In this document: positions 1 through 6,916 of the stretch, one piece after another | Position numbering within the stretch: position 1 is the first letter of the stretch | How the letters are laid out: every line of letters starts with the position of its first letter | Notes under the pieces: generated by a model | The model's database searches: none | The model's input: the letters and a program-made list of their open reading frames with translations, nothing else | Told to the model about the DNA's origin: nothing | Assembly (NCBI RefSeq): GCF_023703415.1 | Contig: NZ_JAGMTU010000010.1 | Span: 22,352-86,351 of the forward strand | Direction: 5' to 3' | DNA from: Microbacterium sp. USTB-Y | GTDB taxonomy: Bacteria; Actinomycetota; Actinomycetes; Actinomycetales; Microbacteriaceae | DNA: 64,000 nucleotides | Made by a program: the position numbers and the translations under genes

Positions 1-1286
1 TGACCTGGCTCAAGATCGACTGGGACGAGGGCGTCGAGGTCGGCGGCCCGCACGCGCCGTACCGGCAGTCGCAGCGCGGCGAGATCTACCAGGAGGTGAT
101 CGAGAAGCTCAAGGCGTCGGGCGCGGTGTACGAGAGCTACTCGACGGCCGAGGAGATCGACGCCCGCAACGAGGCGAACGGCCGCGCCAAGCAGCTCGGG
201 TACGACAACTTCGACCGCGACCTCACCGAGGAGCAGCGGGCGGCGTTCCGCGCCGAGGGGCGTCAGCCCGCGCTGCGCCTGCGCGTCCCGGATGAGGACG
301 TCACGTACGTCGACCTCATCCGCGGCGAGGTGACCTTCCCCGCCGGATCCTTCCCGGACTTCGTGGTCGTGCGTCCGAACGGCGCCCCGCTGTACACGCT
401 GGTGAACCCCGTCGACGATGCGCTCATGGGCATCACGCACGTGCTCCGCGGCGAGGACCTCATGCCCTCCACCGCGCGCCAGCTCGCCCTCTACGGCGCG
501 CTCATCGACGCCGGCGTCACGACGTTCGTGCCGCGCTTCGCGCACATGCCGCTCGTGCTGGGGGAGACCGGCAACAAGAAGCTGAGCAAGCGCGACCCGC
601 AGGCCGACCTGTTCCTGCACCGCGAGCGCGGCTTCATCCACGAGGGCCTGCTGAACTACCTGGCCCTGCTGGGCTGGTCGATCGGCCCCGACCGCGACGT
701 CTTCTCGCTCGAGGAGTTCACCGCGGCCTTCGACATCGTCAACGTCAACCCGAACCCGGCCCGCTTCGACCAGAAGAAGGCCGAGTCGATCAACGGCGAC
801 CACATCCGCACGCTGGAGCCGAAGGACTTCGCCGAGCGGATCCTGCCGTACCTGGCCGCCGCCGACGTGTTCGACGGCGAGCCGACCCACGAGCAGATCG
901 TGCTCGCGTTCCGCGCCGCTCCGCTCGTGCAGGAGCGGGTGCAGCTCCTCGGCGAGGTGCCCGGCATGCTCGGCTTCCTCTTCACCGACTCCGTGTCGTA
1001 CGACGAGGACGCGCTCAAGGGGCTGCCCGCGAACGCCGCCGAGGTGCTGACGGCCTCCGCCGCCGCACTCGAACCCCTCGAGACCTTCACACCGGACGCG
1101 ATCCAGGGGGCGCTCTCCGCCGCGCTCGTCGACGAGCTGGGGCTCAAGCCCCGCGTCGCCTACGGACCGCCGCGCGTCGCGCTCACCGGCCGCCGGGTGT
1201 CGCCGCCGCTGTTCGAGTCGATGGAGCTGCTCGGCAAGGACGAGACCCTGCGCCGCCTGCACGCCCTGGCGGACTTCCTGGGCTGA
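1..1286 (+). CDS. gltX: glutamate--tRNA ligase, 5'-truncated by the window edge
   Basis: Class I aminoacyl-tRNA synthetase that charges tRNA-Glu, and possibly tRNA-Gln in organisms that use the GatCAB route. The frame is open from base 3 and 427 residues are visible. The first ones read TWLKIDWDEG and then GGPHAPYRQSQR, a conserved GltX block that normally lies near residue 70, so the HIGH motif and the first residues are outside the window. The second ATP-binding signature is KKLSKR at 576-593. The C-terminal anticodon-binding helical domain is complete and ends in LADFLG. A tRNA-Gln gene lies about 0.7 kb downstream. Family assignment is very secure; glutamate-only versus relaxed specificity cannot be read from sequence. 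Confidence 0.97.
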   Translation, partial: TWLKIDWDEGVEVGGPHAPYRQSQRGEIYQEVIEKLKASGAVYESYSTAEEIDARNEANGRAKQLGYDNFDRDLTEEQRAAFRAEGRQPALRLRVPDEDVTYVDLIRGEVTFPAGSFPDFVVVRPNGAPLYTLVNPVDDALMGITHVLRGEDLMPSTARQLALYGALIDAGVTTFVPRFAHMPLVLGETGNKKLSKRDPQADLFLHRERGFIHEGLLNYLALLGWSIGPDRDVFSLEEFTAAFDIVNVNPNPARFDQKKAESINGDHIRTLEPKDFAERILPYLAAADVFDGEPTHEQIVLAFRAAPLVQERVQLLGEVPGMLGFLFTDSVSYDEDALKGLPANAAEVLTASAAALEPLETFTPDAIQGALSAALVDELGLKPRVAYGPPRVALTGRRVSPPLFESMELLGKDETLRRLHALADFLG

Positions 1287-1387
1287 CCCTCGTCGGACGT
1301 CCTGCCATGCGCCGCGCATCGGGGCAAGCCCCTTGGCTTGTTCGCGACGCTCGGGTGGAATGGGCGTCGACGACGGAGGAGGATCCA

Positions 1388-1885
1388 ATGGACGTGGAGG
1401 AAGTGAGGTCGGTGCCCGGGCTGCAGCTCGACCGCTATCTCGGGCTCTGGTTCGAGCAGGGGCGGCTGCCGTTGCGGTACGAGGACGACGACGCGACCGA
1501 CGTGACCGCCGAGTACGCGCTGGCCGACGACGGCACGGTGCGGGTGGACAACCGCTGTCTGGATGGCGACGGCGAGCCGACGCAGGCGGTGGGGGAGGCG
1601 GAGCTCGACACCGAGCATGCGGGCCGGCTGCGCGTCACGTTCCTCCCCGAGGGGCTGCGGTGGATCCCGTTCACCCACGCCGACTACTGGGTGCTGCGCG
1701 TGGACGCCGAGTACCGGCACGCTCTCGTCGGAACCCCGGATCGCAAGCACCTCTGGCTGCTGGCACGTGAGCCCCGGGGCGACGGGGCCGTCCGACGCGA
1801 TTTCCTGGAGACCGCACGGGCCCAGGGCTTCGATCTGTCCGACTGGATCGAGACCTCCCAGTCCGGCGAAGTGGTCGCGATCTGA
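1388..1885 (+). CDS. lipocalin family protein (Blc-like)
   Basis: A 165-residue protein of the bacterial lipocalin (Blc) type, a small beta-barrel that binds hydrophobic ligands. The N-terminal block LDRYLGLWFEQGRLP matches the lipocalin GxW region. The later stretch ADYWVLRVDAEYRHALVGTP followed by KHLWLLARE matches the conserved YWVL and W(I/L)LAR strands. I chose the ATG at 1388 because GGAGGA lies 5 nt upstream (1377-1382); a longer frame back to 1307 adds low-complexity residues. No signal peptide or lipobox is visible, so it is probably cytoplasmic, unlike enterobacterial Blc. It has no operon partner, and the tRNA-Gln promoter starts 30 bp after its stop. The ligand is unknown. Confidence 0.85.
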   Translation: MDVEEVRSVPGLQLDRYLGLWFEQGRLPLRYEDDDATDVTAEYALADDGTVRVDNRCLDGDGEPTQAVGEAELDTEHAGRLRVTFLPEGLRWIPFTHADYWVLRVDAEYRHALVGTPDRKHLWLLAREPRGDGAVRRDFLETARAQGFDLSDWIETSQSGEVVAI

Positions 1886-1914
1886 GTGCGACGCGCGCGG
1901 GATCCGGCGCCGGT

Positions 1915-1943
1915 TTGGATCCCGTCGCGGGCTCGGGTAAGCT
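1915..1943 (+). promoter_or_regulatory. sigma-A-type promoter of tRNA-Gln
   Basis: A -35 TTGGAT (1915-1920) is separated by exactly 17 bp from a -10 TAAGCT (1938-1943). Transcription would begin near 1950, about 26 nt before the mature tRNA. The tRNA-Glu promoter in this window has the same 17-bp spacing. Confidence 0.65.
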
Positions 1944-1975
1944 TGACTCTCGGTGCGAGGCCCTGGTTTCGCCCT

Positions 1976-2047
1976 TGGGGTATGGTGTAATTGGCAACAC
2001 GGCTGATTCTGGTTCAGTTGTTCTTGGTTCGAGTCCAGGTACCCCAG
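1976..2047 (+). tRNA. tRNA-Gln (anticodon CTG)
   Basis: A complete 72-nt cloverleaf. The acceptor TGGGGTA (1976-1982) pairs with TACCCCA (2040-2046). The D stem is GTGT/ACAC, and the anticodon stem GCTGA/TCAGT carries the loop TTCTGGT with anticodon CTG. The T arm is CTTGG-TTCGAGT-CCAGG and the discriminator is G2047. The 3' CCA is not encoded. It reads CAG codons and is followed by its own terminator. Confidence 0.96.
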
Positions 2048-2054
2048 CAAGATG

Positions 2055-2079
2055 AAACCCCCGCTCCGTCGGGGGTTTT
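2055..2079 (+). terminator. rho-independent terminator of tRNA-Gln
   Basis: AAACCCCCG (2055-2063) pairs with CGGGGGTTT (2070-2078) around the loop ctccgt and ends in a short T run. This is a classical intrinsic terminator 8 nt after the tRNA. Confidence 0.88.
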
Positions 2080-2427
2080 CTTGTGTGCGGAGGGATGGTC
2101 GCGCTCCGGACGCGCACAACGCGACAGGGGCGTCGCAGGACGCGACGTCTTGCGGGATCCGCGGGAAAGTCGCGTGATGATCGAGGGGGATCGGGCTCTC
2201 TTCCACTGCACGGCTCGTGACACCGGGCACCACCTCGACGGCGGGTTCCAGATTCCTCGCCGTCGTGTCCCATCTCGCGTCGGTGTCCCTTCGGAGCCGC
2301 TGTGCGCGTCCCCCAGGGTGCGCGGGGGTGCGGTCGGATCAGCTGCCGGCCGCACCCCTCTTCGCAGCCGACCGCGTTCGTCGGGACCGCAGCCGACATC
2401 TCGGCTGGAAGCACGTCGGCGGGCGGA
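2080..2427. other. intergenic stretch without a recognisable gene
   Basis: About 350 bp between the tRNA-Gln terminator and the promoter of the small lipoprotein. Reading frames exist on both strands, but their translations are arginine/serine-rich, match no family I know and lack start signals. I see no RNA fold or repeat. Confidence 0.5.
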
Positions 2428-2433
2428 TACGCT
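2428..2433 (+). promoter_or_regulatory. -10 element of a leaderless start (lipoprotein)
   Basis: TACGCT followed by exactly 6 nt and the ATG at 2440. There is no ribosome-binding site, so the transcript is probably leaderless. Confidence 0.5.
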
Positions 2434-2439
2434 CGTCCC

Positions 2440-2898
2440 ATGCCGTTTCGACGTCCTCTGATCGCCGCCGTGCCGGTGCTGCTTGCCGCGGCAGGGGTCC
2501 TCACGGCATGCGCACCGGCCTCGGCGCCGCAAGCCTCAGTAGCGTCCGCCTCGACGTCGCCCGCCGCGGCACCGGTCGAGGTCGCGAGCGCCGGCGGCGA
2601 CGGGTGGGTGGTCGTGATGTTCGAGGATCGACCCGCGGAGTTCGACACGGGGCTCATGGACGCACTTCTGGAGACGGAGCTGGCCGCCGATGAGGCGCTC
2701 GGGCTGGCGAATGCCGGAGCGATCGACGGCAACGACGTGGGAGCAAACGGCTACGAGCTCTACTTCATCGGTGACGATCCGATGGTGATGTGGCGGGTGC
2801 TGGAGCCCGTCTTCGCGGCCGCGCCGGTGGCCTGGACGCGCGTGGAGCTGCGGAACGGCCTCGACGACACCTCACCCACGGTCCTCGTCCACGACTGA
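2440..2898 (+). CDS. small lipoprotein of unknown function
   Basis: A 152-residue predicted lipoprotein. It starts MPFRRPLIAAV, has a hydrophobic core and ends the signal in the lipobox L-T-A-C with the lipidated cysteine at residue 24. A short Ala/Ser/Thr-rich linker leads to a globular domain of about 105 residues containing VVVMFEDRPAEFD, GYELYFIGDD and WRVLEPVFAAAPVAW. I recognise no named family. The alternation of acidic and hydrophobic strands suggests a small alpha/beta fold. The start is supported by the lipobox distance and by a -10 hexamer 6 nt upstream. It has no co-directional neighbour, so the context gives no function. Confidence 0.75.
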   Translation: MPFRRPLIAAVPVLLAAAGVLTACAPASAPQASVASASTSPAAAPVEVASAGGDGWVVVMFEDRPAEFDTGLMDALLETELAADEALGLANAGAIDGNDVGANGYELYFIGDDPMVMWRVLEPVFAAAPVAWTRVELRNGLDDTSPTVLVHD

Positions 2899-2967
2899 GT
2901 CTCGGCCGGCGCGGGCCTCGTCGCCGGTCGAGAGCCGACCGATCGTGTTCCCGGTCTTGTTCGTGAA

Positions 2968-3294
2968 TCAGACGGATGCTCCGTCAGGCCCGGGCTTGAT
3001 GTCGAAGGGGCCGTCGACCTGCGGGGCCGTGCCCGCCGTCGTCCATGAGCCGTCCGCCGGATCGAATCGTACGATCGTGTTCGCGGCGGTGTCCGCGATC
3101 CACAGGGCGCCGTCGGGGCCGAGGCAGACGCCGTCGGGCTCCTGGAGCGAGGCCATCTCGCATCGCTCCAGCGAGCTTTCGGGGTCGGAGGGATCGAAGG
3201 AGAGCAATCCCGCGGGCGACCGGGCGGTGAGCCAGAGCCGCCCGTCGGCGCCCGGGAAGATGCGGCGGGGGGCCGGTGCGCGAGGGACCTGGGC
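2968..3294 (-). pseudogene. beta-propeller (streptogramin-lyase/NHL-like) remnant
   Basis: An open stretch of 108 residues carrying two or three propeller blades: FPGADGRLWLTARSPAGLLSFDP, then LGPDGALWIADTAANTIVRFDP, then a partial blade ending PGPDGASV. The GPDGALW pattern is typical of virginiamycin B lyase-like and NHL proteins, which normally have six or seven blades (around 300 residues). There is no good start codon: the frame opens directly after the TAG stop of the YjbR gene, in the same reading frame, and the only internal option is a TTG at 3207 without a ribosome-binding site. I read it as the 3' remnant of a larger propeller gene. A readthrough extension of the YjbR protein is a less likely alternative. 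Confidence 0.6.
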
Positions 3295-3696
3295 CTACGG
3301 ACGATCCGGATCCGCGCGTGAGGCGCTCAGGAAGAGATCCGGATCCACGGGACGCTGCGCGCGGGGGAGCTTCGCTACCACGAGACGGTACGCCTCGGTG
3401 ACGAGCTCCTCCACGAGATCCTGCTCGAGCGTGCCGTCCGCCTGCAGCGTGATCCAGTGCCGCTTGTTCATGTGATACCCCGGGACGATGGCCTCGAACG
3501 TCTCGCGCAGCGCCTCGGCGTCCTCCGGCGCGGACTTGAGCGTCACCGAGGTGCGGCCGGTGGAGGACATCGCCATGAACATCCGCTCGCGCACCCGGTA
3601 GACGTCGACTTCGGGGCCGAACGGCTGGTCGACGGTCGTGCCGGGGAGCTCGTCGGCGCGCGCGGCCGCCCACAGCCGCAGCTCGTCGCCGCTCAT
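3295..3696 (-). CDS. YjbR/MmcQ family DNA-binding-fold protein
   Basis: A 133-residue YjbR (CyaY-like fold) protein. Family features seen are the opening helix ELRLWAAARADELPGTT, the segment PFGPEVDVYRV, SVTLKSAPEDAEALRETF, PGYHMNKRHWITL and a helical end with LVEELVTEAYRLVVAKLP. Biochemical function in the family is poorly defined. The ATG at 3696 overlaps the stop of the upstream gene by 4 nt (ATGA), so the two are probably translationally coupled. The stop is a TAG, after which the same frame continues into the propeller remnant. The family assignment is strong. Confidence 0.88.
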   Translation of the reverse strand: MSGDELRLWAAARADELPGTTVDQPFGPEVDVYRVRERMFMAMSSTGRTSVTLKSAPEDAEALRETFEAIVPGYHMNKRHWITLQADGTLEQDLVEELVTEAYRLVVAKLPRAQRPVDPDLFLSASRADPDRP

Positions 3697-4142
3697 GGGC
3701 GCGTGCGTGCGTCGATGAGATCCGACACGCGCTTCACCTCGGCCGGGTCGGCATCCCGTGCGAGGGCGACGCAGTGATCCATGACCGCCGGACGGTAGCG
3801 CACGGGGAAGGTCTGCCCCGGTGCGAGCCGGGCGAGCTCGGTGATCGTGAAGTCCTCGTCGGCGATGCCGCGGAAGGCGGCGCCCTCCGCGGTCCGCACA
3901 TCCAGCATCAGCACGAGACGCGGATTGCTGTTCACCTCGCGCCAGCCGACGAGGACGCCGATCGCGAGCGCGCCCGTGCGCAGCTCCGCGGTGCGCCGGC
4001 GCGCGTCGCGGCTCAGCAGCGGGTTCGGCGCGACACCGGGGAAGTCCGGACCGACGCCGAGCGCTTCCCGTGTGAGATCGGGGCGCAGCCGCTCCATCAT
4101 GTCGTCCATCCGCTGCTTCTTCGCGTTCTTCCGTCCGAACAC
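3693..4142 (-). CDS. conserved hypothetical protein coupled to YjbR
   Basis: A 149-residue soluble protein I cannot assign to a named family. It begins MFGRKNAKKQRMDDMMERL, a basic and charged helix. A region with ELRTGALAIGVLVGWREV and NPRLVLMLDVRTAEG looks like beta-strands, and it then has FPVRYRPAVMDHCVALARDADP before a terminal helix. I chose the GTG at 4142 because AAGGGGG lies about 5 nt upstream; longer frames add no coherent sequence. It overlaps the YjbR gene by 4 nt. The divergent permease gene begins about 190 bp away. There is no signal peptide and no membrane segment. Confidence 0.7.
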   Translation of the reverse strand: MFGRKNAKKQRMDDMMERLRPDLTREALGVGPDFPGVAPNPLLSRDARRRTAELRTGALAIGVLVGWREVNSNPRLVLMLDVRTAEGAAFRGIADEDFTITELARLAPGQTFPVRYRPAVMDHCVALARDADPAEVKRVSDLIDARTRP

Positions 4143-4331
4143 CGGCCCCCCTTTCCACGCCACTGCCTCGGAGGACGGCGGTCGTCGTTGCCGTGAGTCT
4201 ACGGGGCGGCTCGCCGCCGATCCGTTGCCCTCGGTCCAGAAACCGTGCCATTCTCGTTTGCACCTAGCGCCGATGCCCGGAGCCGCGATGCGACCCGCCC
4301 ACCGGCGATCCACGGTGATGAGGGGGAACGC

Positions 4332-6044
4332 ATGTCACGGACGGAAGCCACGAATCTCACGCACGACCAGGATCACGGGGCCGAGCACGACGCCGAGCAG
4401 GAGGGCTACAAGAAGAGCCTGAACCGGCGCCAGGTGCAGATGATCGCGATCGGAGGCGCGATCGGAACGGGCCTGTTCCTCGGATCCGCATCCCGCCTGC
4501 ACAGCAACGGACCCGCGCTGGTGCTCAGCTACGCCTTCGTCGGCGTGATCGCCTACTTCTTGATGCGGGCGCTCGGCGAGCTGGTGCTGTACCGGACGAC
4601 CTCCGGGGCGTTCGTGTCCTGGATGCGCGAGTTCTTCGGCGAGAAGGCGGCCTACTACACGGGCTGGATGTACTGGACGAACTGGGCGCTCACCGGCATC
4701 GCCGAACTCAGTGCCGTCGGCCTCTACATCCAGTACTGGTGGCCGCAGATGCCCACCTGGGCGACGGTGCTCATCGCCCTCGCCGTGGTGCTCGTGGTCA
4801 ATCTGCTGTCGGCGAAGGCCTTCGGCGAGTTCGAGTTCTGGGCCTCGGTGCTCAAGGTCACCGCGATCATCGTCTTCCTCGTGGTGGGCCTCGTCGTGGT
4901 CGTGCTGAGCCTCGATGTCGGCGGACATCGCGCCGGCGTGCAGAACCTCTGGTCGAACCCCGGCGGCTTCTGGCCGACCGGCGACGGCTTCGCCTGGTAC
5001 GGGCCCATCATCGTGATGTCCGGCGTGGTCTTCGCCTATGCTGCGATCGAGATGGTCGGCATCGCGGCCGGCGAGATGGAGGATCCGAAGCGCGAGGTGC
5101 CGAAGGCGGTCAACGCCGTGATCGTCCGCATCGCCGTGTTCTACTGCGGCGCGCTGCTGCTGCTCGTGTGCATCCTGCCGACGAGCGAGTTCACCCCCGG
5201 CATCAGCCCGTTCGTGACCGTGTTCGGACGGATGGGGATGCCGTGGATGGCGAACGTGATCCAGGCGATCCTCATCGTCGCCGCGATGTCCTCGCTGAAC
5301 TCGGGGCTGTACACGACCGGCCGCGTGCTGCGCAGCCTCGGCATGGCGAAGCAGGCTCCGGGATTCACGCTGAAGATGAGCCAGTCCGGGGTGCCGTGGG
5401 CCGGCATCGTGATGACCGCGGTCGTCTACGTGTTCGGATCGATCCTCAACGCCGTCAGCCCGGACGCGTTCGAGATCGCGCTGGAAGCCGCCTCGATCGC
5501 CGTCGTGTTCACCTGGGGCACGATCTTCGTCTGCCAGCTGCGTCTGCGCAGGCTCAGCGATCGAGGGGTTCTCCCCGCCAGCACGTTCCGTGCGCCGGGC
5601 ACGCCGTGGACGAGCTATCTGGGGCTGGCGTTCCTCGTGTTCGTGATCGTGGGCATGGCGATCTCGGGCTGGCAGGCCTCGCCGTACTTCTGGCACAAGA
5701 CCGGGTTCGTCGTGGTGGTCGTGGGGATCCCGGTGCTCTTCGTGATCTTCGAGATCGGCTGGCTCATCGTGAAGGGCCGGGTGTCGGCGCATACCGACGG
5801 CCGGATGCTCAGCAAATGGACCGACACCGGTCTGCGCTACCCGCCCCAGCCCGCCGGGCCGCGCACGGAGTCGATCGCGGCCATCGGCACGGTCCAGTTC
5901 GACGTGCACGAGCGGGATGACGACCCCGACGACGGGGGCATCGAGATCGGGCCCGTGGAGATCGACGTGCACGAGTGGGACAACCTCGACGAGCCGGACA
6001 GGAATCCGCCTGACGGCACGGGCAAGAGCGAAGGGGGACGGTGA
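4332..6044 (+). CDS. amino-acid permease, AAT/APC family (AnsP-like)
   Basis: A 570-residue secondary transporter with about 12 membrane helices. The opening YKKSLNRRQVQMIAIGGAIG followed by TGLFLG is the signature of the amino-acid transporter family. RALGELVLYRTTSGAFVS and REFFGEKAAYYTGWMYW closely resemble L-asparagine permease (AnsP) and related aromatic or basic amino-acid carriers, so the substrate is not certain. The ATG at 4332 has GAGGGGGA at a good distance. The first 30 residues are His/Glu/Asp-rich. After the last helix there is an unusual acidic tail of roughly 90 residues with repeated VHE(R/W)D motifs. The next gene starts 1 nt after its stop, so the two are cotranscribed. Confidence 0.92.
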   Translation: MSRTEATNLTHDQDHGAEHDAEQEGYKKSLNRRQVQMIAIGGAIGTGLFLGSASRLHSNGPALVLSYAFVGVIAYFLMRALGELVLYRTTSGAFVSWMREFFGEKAAYYTGWMYWTNWALTGIAELSAVGLYIQYWWPQMPTWATVLIALAVVLVVNLLSAKAFGEFEFWASVLKVTAIIVFLVVGLVVVVLSLDVGGHRAGVQNLWSNPGGFWPTGDGFAWYGPIIVMSGVVFAYAAIEMVGIAAGEMEDPKREVPKAVNAVIVRIAVFYCGALLLLVCILPTSEFTPGISPFVTVFGRMGMPWMANVIQAILIVAAMSSLNSGLYTTGRVLRSLGMAKQAPGFTLKMSQSGVPWAGIVMTAVVYVFGSILNAVSPDAFEIALEAASIAVVFTWGTIFVCQLRLRRLSDRGVLPASTFRAPGTPWTSYLGLAFLVFVIVGMAISGWQASPYFWHKTGFVVVVVGIPVLFVIFEIGWLIVKGRVSAHTDGRMLSKWTDTGLRYPPQPAGPRTESIAAIGTVQFDVHERDDDPDDGGIEIGPVEIDVHEWDNLDEPDRNPPDGTGKSEGGR

Positions 6045-6045
6045 G

Positions 6046-6870
6046 ATGCGTCGTCTCGCGATCGTCGTGGCGGCCCTCGTCGCGTCCTCCGTGCTTGTGG
6101 CGGGCTGCTCGTCGACGCCGCCGAAGAGCACCGGCGACAACAACGCCACCGGATCCGCCACGGTGACGATCGGCATCGCCGACGACCTCCCCGGAGTCAG
6201 CCTCAAGACCGACGCCGGCTACGCGGGGTTCGACATCGACACCGCCAACTACGTCGCGGGGAAGCTCGGGGTGCCGACGAAGAACATCACCTGGCAGCGC
6301 ATCGAGCAGTCGGAGCGGGTGAGTGCGCTGACGTCGGGCAAGGTGGACCTCGTCGTCTCGACGTTCTCGATCACCGCGGAGCGGGAGAAGGAGATCGCCT
6401 TCGCAGGACCGTACTTCGTCGCGCATCAGGATCTGCTCATCCGTCGCAACGACGACACGATCTCGGGCCCGCAGACGCTGGACGGCAAGAAGGTCTGCGC
6501 GGCCGCGGGCACCACCTCGATCGACTACCTCACCGCGCACTACGAGGGCAGGATCACCGTCGTGAAGGTGCCCTCCTGGTCGGAGTGCGTGCGCGACCTC
6601 GCAGCGGGGACGGTCGATGCGGTGTCGACGGACGACCTGATCCTGGCCGGATTCGCGGCGCTCCCCGAGTACAAGGGCGTGCTGCGCGTGATCGGCAAGG
6701 GGTTCACCGACGAGAACTACGGCATCGGCATGGCGCAGGGCGACAGTCGCCTCGGCACCGTGCGGTCCGCCCTGAAGGAGTACATCTCGTCCGGAGCCTG
6801 GAAGGCGTCGCTCGATGCGAACATCGCGCCATCCGGGTACGCGATCCCCGCTCCGCCGACGGTGAAGTAG
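6046..6870 (+). CDS. amino-acid-type solute-binding lipoprotein (SBP_bac_3)
   Basis: A 274-residue periplasmic-binding-type lipoprotein. It has a signal MRRLAIVVAALVASSVLVAGC with the lipid cysteine at residue 21. The family 3 binding fold follows, with VTIGIADDLPGVS, GFDIDTANYVAGKLG, KVDLVVSTFSITAEREKEIAFAGPY and GTVDAVSTDDLI, all typical of glutamate/glutamine-binding proteins such as GluB. It starts 1 nt after the permease stop, with GGGGGA upstream, and a strong terminator follows. No ABC permease or ATPase is nearby, so it may work with the secondary permease, as a sensor, or with a distant ABC system. The family is certain; partner and ligand are inferred. Confidence 0.92.
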   Translation: MRRLAIVVAALVASSVLVAGCSSTPPKSTGDNNATGSATVTIGIADDLPGVSLKTDAGYAGFDIDTANYVAGKLGVPTKNITWQRIEQSERVSALTSGKVDLVVSTFSITAEREKEIAFAGPYFVAHQDLLIRRNDDTISGPQTLDGKKVCAAAGTTSIDYLTAHYEGRITVVKVPSWSECVRDLAAGTVDAVSTDDLILAGFAALPEYKGVLRVIGKGFTDENYGIGMAQGDSRLGTVRSALKEYISSGAWKASLDANIAPSGYAIPAPPTVK

Positions 6871-6879
6871 CGGACGCGA

Positions 6880-6908
6880 CGACGCCCCTCCGAAGCGGAG
6901 GGGCGTCG
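6880..6908. terminator. bidirectional hairpin terminator
   Basis: A perfect 12-bp stem: CGACGCCCCTCC (6880-6891) pairs with GGAGGGGCGTCG (6897-6908) around the loop GAAGC. It lies between the convergent binding-protein and 5'-nucleotidase genes. It has no long T run, as is common in high-GC actinobacteria. Confidence 0.8.
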
Positions 6909-6916
6909 CCTGCGGC

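Noticed and set aside
1976..2079. Attachment site or island at the tRNA-Gln gene
   Set aside because: There is no integrase, no direct repeat of the tRNA 3' end and no compositional break downstream; a normal terminator follows.
2080..2439. Small gene between tRNA-Gln and the lipoprotein
   Set aside because: Candidate frames are Arg/Ser-rich, change composition when shifted and lack start signals or recognisable domains.
4335..6206. Long minus-strand frame opposite the amino-acid permease
   Set aside because: His/Asp/Glu-rich shadow translation, typical of the antisense of high-GC coding sequence, and incompatible with the clear permease and lipoprotein genes on the plus strand.
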